Shown: positions 54,093-61,651 of the stretch, in pieces
Layout: every line of letters starts with the position of its first letter
Position numbering within the stretch: position 1 is the stretch's first letter
NCBI GenBank assembly: GCA_004555765.1
Contig: SFHG01000003.1
Span: forward strand, 1-64,000
DNA from: Bacteroidales bacterium
GTDB lineage: Bacteria; Bacteroidota; Bacteroidia; Bacteroidales; Porphyromonadaceae
Length of the DNA stretch: 64,000 nt
Direction: 5' to 3'
Position numbers and translations under genes: made by a program
The notes under the pieces: model-generated
Database searches by the model: none
The model's input: the letters and a program-made list of their open reading frames with translations, nothing else
What the model was told of the DNA's origin: nothing

Positions 54093-55940
54093 ATGAAACT
54101 CCGTACTTTTTTCGTCCTCTCCGCCCTACTCCTTTCCTTCGGCATCCCGGTCTCCGCCCAAGTCCTGCATACTGCCCCACTCTTCTGGTGGAGCGGTATG
54201 AAAAACCCGCGCCTCCAGATCCTGCTGCACGGCGAGAATATGGGTACGGCGGATGTCCGCCTGGGGAAGGCCGAGGGCGTAAAGCTGGAGGAAACGGTTG
54301 CTTTTCCCTCCAATCCCCGTTACCGCCTCCTTTATCTCGACCTGACGGGTGCACCAAGTCAGACTTTCGTCATCGAGCTGAAGCACAGGGACGGCACACT
54401 CGAGCGCATCCCCTACGAACTTAGGGAGCGAGACACCTCCGAGACCAAAGCCCAAGGCTTTGGCAAAACGGATGTCCTTTACCTCATTATGCCCGACCGG
54501 TTCGCTAACGGTAACCCAGCCAACGACCGCGTCCCGGGTCTCAAAGAAGAGCGCGTCGACCGCAGCGACCCTTTCGCGCGGCACGGCGGAGATCTTGAAG
54601 GCATTCGGAAGCACTTGGATTATTTCACCGATCTCGGCGTGACGGCACTCTGGCTGAATCCCATCCAAATCAATGATATGGACGAGGGCTCCTATCACGG
54701 GTATGCGGTGACGGATTACTACCGGATAGACCCGCGTCTCGGCTCGAACGAAGACTTCAAAACCCTCGTCTCCGAAGCCCACGCCAACGGGCTGAAAGTC
54801 ATCATGGATATGATATTCAACCACTCCGGAAGCGAGAACTATCTCTTCACCGATATGCCGTCCGAAGACTGGTACCACCACGGCTCCCGCTTCGTCCCCT
54901 CATCGTTCAAGACCGCCACGCAGATGGACCCGTACACTTCTCCGGAGGCCCGGGAAGCGGCGCTTGACGGATGGTTTGTCCGGACTATGCCCGACTTCAA
55001 CCAGAAGAACCCCCACGTCCTCACTTATCTCATACAGAATAGCATCTGGTGGATAGAGTACGCGGGGATCGACGGCATCAGACAGGACACGCATCCTTTT
55101 GCGGACTGGGACGGGATGGCAGAGTGGTGCCGTGCAGTCCTCTCGGAGTACCCGGCTTTCAACATCGTGGGAGAGACCTGGTACACGGACAAGAGCCAAG
55201 TCGCCTATTGGCAGAGAAACAGCCGCCTCTCTGCTCCGAGAGAGAGCAATCTGCCCACCGTGATGGACTTCCCCCTCACTTTCGCTATGGACAAAGCTTT
55301 CGACGAAGTCACTACACCGTGGGAAAACGGCCTTCACCGCCTCTATGAGTACCTTTCCAGTGACTTCGTCTTCGAGAATAGGGACAGCCTCCTCATTTTC
55401 CTCGACAACCACGACACTTCCCGCTTTACCAAAGACTCCACCGATGCCCGTAACCTCCGCCGCTACAAACAGGCACTGACATTCCTCCTGACCACACGGG
55501 GCATCCCACAGATCTACTACGGCACCGAATTTCTGATGCCGGCGGACAAGGAGAACGGTGACGGACTCCTGAGGCAGGACTTCGTCGGGGGATGGGAAGG
55601 CGACAGTCGCAGTTTCTTTGAGGGCAAGGCTCTGACGAAGGAGGAAAAAGAAGCGTATGACTTCACGCGCCGACTCCTCTCGTGGCGCAAATGGAACCCG
55701 CTCATCAGTGAAGGACGCTTGGTGCAAGCTCCCCTCGTGGACGGAGTATACATCTACCAAAGGATCTTGGACGAGCTGAGCGCCACCGTCGTGATGAACG
55801 GCACGGATGAGACGAAGACGATTCGCCCGTCCGGTGTCCCGCTTGATATACCTACCGGTCTGACCGACTTTTTCACAGGGCGGAAGTTCGGCGAGACGAT
55901 AGAAATCGGACCGCACGAAGTCCTGCTTCTGGAGCCTTGA
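54093..55940 (+). CDS. susA: GH13 neopullulanase/cyclomaltodextrinase (SusA-like)
   Basis: This is a 615-residue alpha-amylase family enzyme with signal peptide MKLRTFFVLSALLLSFGIPVSAQ and no lipobox, so it is periplasmic like SusA rather than surface-anchored like SusG. An N-terminal beta domain (about 25-125) is typical of cyclomaltodextrinases. The four GH13 regions are intact: VIMDMIFNHSG (I), GIDGIRQDTHPF with the nucleophile Asp (II), FNIVGETWY with the acid Glu (III), and FLDNHDTSRF (IV). It would cut imported maltodextrins into sugars for SusB. ATG 54093 is preferred over GTG 54078. No SusG-like surface amylase is present in the window. Confidence 0.93.
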   Translation: MKLRTFFVLSALLLSFGIPVSAQVLHTAPLFWWSGMKNPRLQILLHGENMGTADVRLGKAEGVKLEETVAFPSNPRYRLLYLDLTGAPSQTFVIELKHRDGTLERIPYELRERDTSETKAQGFGKTDVLYLIMPDRFANGNPANDRVPGLKEERVDRSDPFARHGGDLEGIRKHLDYFTDLGVTALWLNPIQINDMDEGSYHGYAVTDYYRIDPRLGSNEDFKTLVSEAHANGLKVIMDMIFNHSGSENYLFTDMPSEDWYHHGSRFVPSSFKTATQMDPYTSPEAREAALDGWFVRTMPDFNQKNPHVLTYLIQNSIWWIEYAGIDGIRQDTHPFADWDGMAEWCRAVLSEYPAFNIVGETWYTDKSQVAYWQRNSRLSAPRESNLPTVMDFPLTFAMDKAFDEVTTPWENGLHRLYEYLSSDFVFENRDSLLIFLDNHDTSRFTKDSTDARNLRRYKQALTFLLTTRGIPQIYYGTEFLMPADKENGDGLLRQDFVGGWEGDSRSFFEGKALTKEEKEAYDFTRRLLSWRKWNPLISEGRLVQAPLVDGVYIYQRILDELSATVVMNGTDETKTIRPSGVPLDIPTGLTDFFTGRKFGETIEIGPHEVLLLEP

Positions 55941-56017
55941 GGCTTAGGGCTTGGAGAAAATGGATATATTTGAGGACGGAAGAACAGCATCCAATCCGGC
56001 AATTTTCTTTAGACTCT

Positions 56018-56665
56018 ATGAAATACTCCTTTATTCTATCAGTCCTCAGCGCCCTGCTCTTCGTGGCAGAGGGCGCTTTTGCCCAAATCCGGGCCTACAC
56101 CGAAGACGGCATCCAAGTTTTGCTCTATCCCGACGGCACCTGGAGTGCGTCCCGTGACCCCTTCGGGTCGGACTACGGTCGCCGTCCGGGCATCGTACCT
56201 TTTGACCCTAACGAGTCGAGGGTGGATATTTTGGGCGGAGACTTGAAGTCTGTGGAGATTATGATTCGGGGCGAAATCGTCTTTGTACTCAAGAACGGCT
56301 ACCTCGACAACATCCGCATCATCGACCCCCGCGGCTATCAGCTCTTCAACATGAAGACGGGCGAAGCGGTGCGCACAGCCCGTAATAACGTCATTTTCGA
56401 CCGCAACCGCATCGTCCGATACGGCCGGTATGATTTCGAGTATGCCTTCCACGACGGAGCCCTTGAGAGAGTGGGACCGTACGACATCGAGTACGAGTTC
56501 CCGAATAAAAGAGTGGAGCGTATCGGCAACTTGAAGATCGAGTACGACTTTTTCACCGATCGCATAGAGCGTATCGGTGGTGTCTCTCTACATTTTGACG
56601 GGATACGTGGTCCCCTCGACCGGGTCTCGGGATCGAATGAGGGTGTAATCCTCACTTTTTTCTGA
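56018..56665 (+). CDS. Secreted protein with short beta-strand repeats, unknown function
   Basis: This 215-residue protein has signal peptide MKYSFILSVLSALLFVAEGAFAQ. The C-terminal half repeats a unit of about 20 residues with the pattern YDxEYxFxxxRxERIGxx (ALERVGPYDIEYEF, RVERIGNLKIEYDF, RIERIGGVSLHFDG). This suggests a regular beta structure. I do not recognise a functional family. A -7-like TATATTTG lies at 55965-55972, which would give it its own transcript after susA. It is convergent with the - strand PepSY gene. Confidence 0.75.
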   Translation: MKYSFILSVLSALLFVAEGAFAQIRAYTEDGIQVLLYPDGTWSASRDPFGSDYGRRPGIVPFDPNESRVDILGGDLKSVEIMIRGEIVFVLKNGYLDNIRIIDPRGYQLFNMKTGEAVRTARNNVIFDRNRIVRYGRYDFEYAFHDGALERVGPYDIEYEFPNKRVERIGNLKIEYDFFTDRIERIGGVSLHFDGIRGPLDRVSGSNEGVILTFF

Positions 56666-56685
56666 AATAGAACCTCTTTCAAATG

Positions 56686-56708
56686 CCCCTGTGTCAAGGA
56701 CACAGGGG
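56686..56708 (+). terminator. Hairpin after the repeat-containing secreted protein
   Basis: A perfect 10-bp stem CCCCTGTGTC with GACACAGGGG and a 3-base loop lies 20 bases after the stop codon. There is no T-tract, so it may protect the 3' end rather than terminate. Confidence 0.6.
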
Positions 56709-56782
56709 GGACTCGGTTTCGCGTCTCTGCCGATATGGGACGCTCATCACAGCTAACTCCGGCTACAGACTGCTTACTACGG

Positions 56783-56873
56783 GAGATACAGACCGGGGAG
56801 ATCGTCCCGGCCTGTACCCGGACTTGACGAGACCCGTACCGGGAAGATCTCCCCGGTACGGGTCTCGTTTTCG
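56783..56873. repeat. Repeat module 16 with strong terminator (convergent gene junction)
   Basis: Bases 56783-56860 are a 78-bp copy that differs from module 17 (61004-61081) at two positions only. Its 3' part forms a perfect 16-bp stem (56828-56843 with 56852-56867) followed by TTTT, a strong terminator for the + strand gene. The gap to the - strand PepSY gene holds nothing else. Confidence 0.85.
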
Positions 56874-56890
56874 GGTTCCCCATTAGTGGG

Positions 56891-58371
56891 CTACCGGCTA
56901 AGAGGACTCTTTCTCACCCTTCGGGTGATGAGGCGTATGCCGAGGACTAAACCGGTGACACTGACGACGGTACCTCCCGTGAGGAGAAAAAACATAATTA
57001 ATCTCCAGAGAATGGGGTGTTTGTAGCTCCACAAAAATTTGAGGGAGTGCAGTCTTTGGTAAGCCCAGGCATTGAGTCGTGTGGCCTTATTGCTGATTTG
57101 GAGTGCGGGCTCGTTTACGCCTGCGTAAATGGTTGTGCCTTCCCCTGTCTCGACCCTGATGACAGGTAGCGGTGGCCTGCGTTTGCCGGATGGGTGGGGA
57201 AGGTAGTCGTCGGTGTATTGGTCTGTGAGTTCTACCCTTGTTACTTCGGTGTCGGGAAGTTGCTCCTTGATGAAAAGGAGGACATCGGCTTCGGAAATGA
57301 GCGGTTTTCTCTCGGAAGTAAAGTATTCGGTGCCTTTGACGCTTTCGGCCGAGTAGATAAGATTTCCGAAGTACAATCTGTAAGAGAGCTTCTTGATCCC
57401 CGAAAGACTACGGGGCAGCGTCTTTTCGGACAGTGCGACTTCACGAGAAATAGCAGAGGGATCCGAGAGACGATAAAAGCCTTCCCTCGGCATCGGTCCC
57501 GAAAGCCACTCGGGTAGTTTATCCAAAGACATCCATCCGCTAAACATCCAAGTCAGCACCACAATGCCGAAAAAGAGTCCCGATATGTGGTGCCATTTGT
57601 ACCAGATATCACGGTATGGTGTCCATTTCCCGATTCCTTTCTTTTTCGCTTGCCGGCTCCTGTAAATCCCGATAATCATACCGGAAAGTATCATGATACA
57701 CCCCACAATGCCGAGGATTACGAAGAGTTTTATCCATAGATCTATATGTTCGCGAATAGGACGGAAGTAAAGCCAATGTGGTATGGCTCCGATATAGGAC
57801 ATAAGGCGGCTACGTGCGTCGGTCTCCTGAAGTACGGAGCCGTCTCTACCTGAGAAATAGATCTCTGTACCGACTTCGTCCGAGATTTTTGCCCTGTAAA
57901 AGGGAAGATCCTCCCTGCGGCCGGCAAAGGGTACCCACTGATCCAGGTGGGTGATCGTGTCGATTTCGGACAGGGTGTGACCGGTGATTTTATGGCTTAG
58001 TTCTTTCAAGTCGGCTACGGAAGGAGGTGTGTCGGGGTAGGGTTTCCCGTCCGAAGAGCGAAGGAGTAAATCTCCATCGCTCCCGGACAGAAAAACAGGA
58101 TCTCCCCCTTGCGCTTCTCCATCCCGACGGAAACAATCGTTGCGTCAGGGCTCGTGGCTCTCCTGTACAGTGCCAATGCCTCGGCCGGGTGTGGCAAAGT
58201 GTCCGAAGGCGAGAGGTCATCCAAGGTTTTGAGGACGGATGCCCTCTCTACCCGCGGAAACGAATGGTACATCATTACGAATCCGGAGAGGAACCACATC
58301 ACCATCAGTGGAGCCATAAGGAAGCCCAACCACTTGTGGAGAAACTGAAAAAGCTTGGGCATGATCACCAA
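56891..58371 (-). pseudogene. PepSY-associated membrane protein, frameshifted
   Basis: Two - strand frames together encode one PepSY/TM protein. The N-terminal 118 residues (58371-58015) include helix WLGFLMAPLMVMWFLSGFVMMYHSF. The C-terminal 372 codons (58009-56891) include IDLWIKLFVILGIVGCIMILSGMIIGIY, WYKWHHISGLFFGIVVLTWMFSGW and a final helix near RLIMFFLLTGGTVVSVTGLVLGIRL. Adding one G at about 58051 (CGGAC to CGGGAC on the coding strand) joins them into 493 residues reading ALRDGKPYPDTPPSVADL. Such proteins accompany siderophore receptors and may assist iron release. It is either a recent pseudogene or a sequencing error. Confidence 0.8.
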
Positions 58372-60803
58372 ATTTTATAGGTCAGCATCAGTTTGATGCT
58401 CCTTGGCTCGGCGGGGATGGGCTGTGTACCGAGTGACTGTGCGATATAGACTCTGTTGAGGACGTTGTCGGCTTGAAGTCCGAATGTCAGTCCGGTGTCT
58501 TTCAGGGTGTAGTTCGCACCAAGGTTAAGCAGTGTGTAGGGAGCGTAGTAGAGATTTCTCCCGAAGTCCCTGTAAATCTTGTCCGTGTAGGTGACGCTGT
58601 AATTGAGGGACAGGCCGCGGAGCATACCTCGATTAAATCGGTAATCCCCGTAGGTGAAGAAAGTATGCTTGGGTACGTAATTCAGCAAGTCTCCGGTACC
58701 TGCGCCTTTGAGTCCGAGTTCGTTCTCTGCCGTTGCGCCATACCGGGCATGGGAGAAGCCGTATCCTGCTGTCAGAAGCAAATTTTTGACCGGTCGGTAA
58801 CTCAGAGAAGTTTCGGCTCCAGTAGAGAGGACGGTGCCTACTTGCGCCAAAACAGACTGGGTGACCGGTTTCCCTTTGACTTCGCCCTGCACTGTACCGA
58901 TGGTTCGTACAAGGTTCTTCTGCGTTATGTGGTAGACGGATAGGCTTCCTTCGAACTTATCTCCGAGTCTGAATGTGGTTCCTAATTCTGCCTGGTACCC
59001 GGTGGTGGGGTCAAATACAGCCTTCTTGAAGTCGAGAGTACTCTGGTCGATGACTTTCCCGTTCCTGTCAATGAGGATTTGTTTTTCGCTAAATGATCGT
59101 GCCCGTCTTTCCGGGGTAAAGAAATTGGCGTAGCTTGCGTATAGGCTTAGTTCTTTGATCGGTTCGTACACCAGACCGACACGGTAGGTGAGGGAGTTGT
59201 AGACGAGGTTTGCCGTGTTTTCTCCCCTCTTGTAATGGTCTTTCCCGTCTACTGCTTCGGAGTTTTTGTAGTAGCGGATGGCGTAGTTATTGTACCTAAT
59301 GGCCAAGAGCGCTTTGAGTTGAGGAAAAAGCTCGATCAGATCTTGTGCGAAGACACCTATGACTTGAGTGACGGAGGGGCGAGCCAGGCTGAACTTTTCG
59401 TACATCGGAGCCGATGTGTCCGGAGTGTATGAGGAGATGACGGAGTTCACGCCAGGTCCCCATACGTCGTCATTGCCTTTTGGGAAATGGGCGGCATAAG
59501 GTGAGGGAGCCACATTGTATCCGGAGAACGAGACCCTGTCCATCAGCGTGTAGGACGCCCCGAGCATCATTTGATTTTTGACGGATCCCCAGTCAAACTT
59601 GAGGTTAAGGTCGAGTTGGTCTTGAAATGTCTGTGCCTTGTGTCGGAAGCGCAGAGGAAATGCGAGCTGTACGTGATCCAGGTCAATGTACATTTTTTGG
59701 TCTCCTCTTGTGTAATAGTAAGGGTAGACGGGATCTTTGCTCTGTGGATAACTCAGTGTCTCGGTGGAGAAATAGTCGATGTCGTCATGGTTGTACATCG
59801 CTCTATTGGAGATCTTCCAGCCGTTGGGCAGATAGCAGATGTACTTAAAGAGTGCATTGGCGTTGCGGTTATACATAAAATCGCTTCGGTTATTGTAACG
59901 CCGGCTCAGATCCAGACCATTGAGCATATCGCCCTCTCTGTAAATAAGACTGTCCGATGAGACGAGTTTGATGTCTCCGGGCATCGTTCCCGGCAACCCT
60001 GCTTCGGTACCATAGAAGTCGTTGGTATAACTGAGTCTGAGGTCAAACAGGTGTCGATCTCCAATCTTGAACGTGGTATTATTGTAGACGGAGAACCTTC
60101 TGTCTCCCCGATCCCTCCAGCCGTTGCCCCAAGAGCGATTGACACTAAAGAGAGTATTGACGTTGTCGCTGAGTGCACCGCCTATCACGCCACTTATCCG
60201 TCGGGTATTCCAAGATCCGCCGGACAGGTATAGTTCCAAAAGGGGTGTATTTCCTGCAGTTTTCCTGACGATATTGATTGAGCCGCCCACGCTTGAGTGC
60301 CCGCTGAGGATAGATGCCGGTCCTTTGATGACTTCGAGGCTCTCTACCATACTGAGGTCGGGGAGGGGGTAGGAGTTGAAGGTGGTGCGTTCGTCCCTCA
60401 TCCCGTCTATCTCGATTGGAGAGTAGTCGAAGCCCCTGATGCTCACTTGCTGAAAGGCACCATAAGTCGTCCTGGTATTGACTGACGGGATGTAGCGCGT
60501 AGCGGTCTGAAAGTCGATGATACCTCTTGCTTTCAGTGGCGCAAGGGAGAGTGAGGTGACGGTGACGGGTAGGTCTCTGATAGGGACATCCATACGGGAC
60601 ATCCGCAACCTCCGTGTCCCAAGAACCTCCAAGTTATTGAGGTACGTGGCAGAGTCTGTTTCTATCGGAGTTGTTGCCGATGCAGACATGGGGAAGATGT
60701 CCCAAACGGCTGCGCCGGCTAAAGCGAACGCGCCATAGCGCACGAGCGCTCGGAGTGTGAGTTTGTTGTTTCGTTTGATCCGGAATAGTTTTTCGAGATT
60801 CAT
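58365..60803 (-). CDS. TonB-dependent siderophore receptor
   Basis: This 812-residue outer-membrane receptor has an N-terminal signal region (ALVRYGAFALAGAAVWDIFPMSASA). The plug domain (about 60-210) includes TATRYIPSVNTRTTYGAFQQVSIRGFDY and VESLEVIKGPASILSGHSSVGGSINIVRK, which is the siderophore-receptor signature. The barrel ends with SIKLMLTYKIW, a terminal aromatic residue as expected. The ATG at 60803 was chosen because the longer frame lacks a signal peptide at its start. The PepSY gene overlaps its stop by 7 bases, so the two form an operon. Ferric hydroxamate-type ligands are typical, but the ligand here is unknown. Confidence 0.92.
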   Translation of the reverse strand: MNLEKLFRIKRNNKLTLRALVRYGAFALAGAAVWDIFPMSASATTPIETDSATYLNNLEVLGTRRLRMSRMDVPIRDLPVTVTSLSLAPLKARGIIDFQTATRYIPSVNTRTTYGAFQQVSIRGFDYSPIEIDGMRDERTTFNSYPLPDLSMVESLEVIKGPASILSGHSSVGGSINIVRKTAGNTPLLELYLSGGSWNTRRISGVIGGALSDNVNTLFSVNRSWGNGWRDRGDRRFSVYNNTTFKIGDRHLFDLRLSYTNDFYGTEAGLPGTMPGDIKLVSSDSLIYREGDMLNGLDLSRRYNNRSDFMYNRNANALFKYICYLPNGWKISNRAMYNHDDIDYFSTETLSYPQSKDPVYPYYYTRGDQKMYIDLDHVQLAFPLRFRHKAQTFQDQLDLNLKFDWGSVKNQMMLGASYTLMDRVSFSGYNVAPSPYAAHFPKGNDDVWGPGVNSVISSYTPDTSAPMYEKFSLARPSVTQVIGVFAQDLIELFPQLKALLAIRYNNYAIRYYKNSEAVDGKDHYKRGENTANLVYNSLTYRVGLVYEPIKELSLYASYANFFTPERRARSFSEKQILIDRNGKVIDQSTLDFKKAVFDPTTGYQAELGTTFRLGDKFEGSLSVYHITQKNLVRTIGTVQGEVKGKPVTQSVLAQVGTVLSTGAETSLSYRPVKNLLLTAGYGFSHARYGATAENELGLKGAGTGDLLNYVPKHTFFTYGDYRFNRGMLRGLSLNYSVTYTDKIYRDFGRNLYYAPYTLLNLGANYTLKDTGLTFGLQADNVLNRVYIAQSLGTQPIPAEPRSIKLMLTYKIW

Positions 60804-60923
60804 ACTGTTTAGGTGAAATATAGGTGAAAGGGGTGGGAGAAGGAGGTACACACAGATCCGCCCGAGGGACAAGGCTTGCTTTTCCTCTTTCTCACCGGAT
60901 ATTAGGTTTTCCGAATTACGTGG

Positions 60924-60956
60924 CAAAGGTACAATTTTTGTTGTGTCTCACACAAA
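60924..60956 (-). promoter_or_regulatory. Promoter of the siderophore receptor operon
   Basis: On the - strand, TTTG (60956-60953), 21 bases, then TACCTTTG (60931-60924). This is an exact consensus match. The leader is about 110 bases. No Fur-box-like palindrome was obvious to me. Confidence 0.65.
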
Positions 60957-61003
60957 AGGAGATGCGAAAGTCAATATCCCTGTCCTAAAAGACTACTCCG
61001 AGA

Positions 61004-61081
61004 GAGATACAGACCGGGGAGATCGTCCCGGTCTGTACCCGGACTTGACAAGACCCGTACCGGGAAGATCTCCCCGGTACG
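61004..61081. repeat. Repeat module 17, near-identical partner of module 16
   Basis: This is 78 bp, 76 of them identical to 56783-56860 and in the same orientation. It holds GAGATACAGACCGGGGAGATCG paired with CGTCCCGGTCTGTACC, and CCCGTACCGGG paired with CCCCGGTACG. Together the two copies flank the PepSY/receptor block. Confidence 0.85.
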
Positions 61082-61417
61082 TGCAAAATTAAGTCGGAAT
61101 GGGGAGGTCGAAATAGAGAAGTTTGAGGTAAAGGGTAGGGGGAGCAGGGTGTGCTTTGCATATACGGTTGAAGTGAGGAGCCTGAAATCACAGGTTATGG
61201 CGCGCTTACCATAATTAGTTCGGGAATAGGGGTAAGAAGGTCGGAATTTTGGGTACCTTTGGGAAGAGTAAAGGAGGCGCCCCTCGACGTTTAAGGGGGC
61301 GGTACGGTGTTTCCTCCTGCTCCGGTATTGATAAAGTATCTCGACAGAGAAACAGAAAAAACGCAAAAGACATAAGGTGTGATTCTCTTTTCTCGTGACA
61401 ACGGTATCGCCGCATTG

Positions 61418-61453
61418 GGTGCGCTTTGGTATGTAGGTGCGCTTTGGTATGTA
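61418..61453. repeat. Perfect 18-bp tandem duplication
   Basis: GGTGCGCTTTGGTATGTA occurs twice in a row (61418-61435, 61436-61453) at the upstream edge of the nuclease remnant. It may mark the deletion or duplication point that created the remnant. Confidence 0.85.
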
Positions 61454-61473
61454 ACAGGGGCGGCACTTCTTCC

Positions 61474-61617
61474 GCCGTACCCTCACACACTTGGAAGAAC
61501 CACTTCGTCACTGTCGAGTCACTCGAAGAGGAACCGGGACTGACCCTCTTCCCAAACCTTCCCATGCCACAGACCAAAGAGATCAAGCGACAGAAAGACG
61601 AAGTACTCCGGTGGTAA
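61474..61617 (+). pseudogene. C-terminal remnant of a NUC1-type nuclease gene
   Basis: The frame ending in TAA at 61615-61617 encodes WKNHFVTVESLEEEPGLTL, then FPNLP and a charged tail ending in LRW. It aligns with the last about 40 residues of the next gene (WKDYMVTVKSLEEELGFVF, FTQLP, then a tail ending in QWN). Nothing upstream encodes the rest of the protein. It is a leftover of a second, partly deleted copy of the nuclease gene. The frame is open from 61426, but the first part is the tandem repeat. Expression is unlikely. Confidence 0.8.
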
Positions 61618-61651
61618 AAGAGAAAACGAAAAAAAGACAAGATATGCCATT

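Noticed and set aside
1303..61081. CRISPR array as an explanation of the short repeats
   Set aside because: The words are scattered one module per gap over 60 kb, in both orientations, with no regular spacers and no cas genes.
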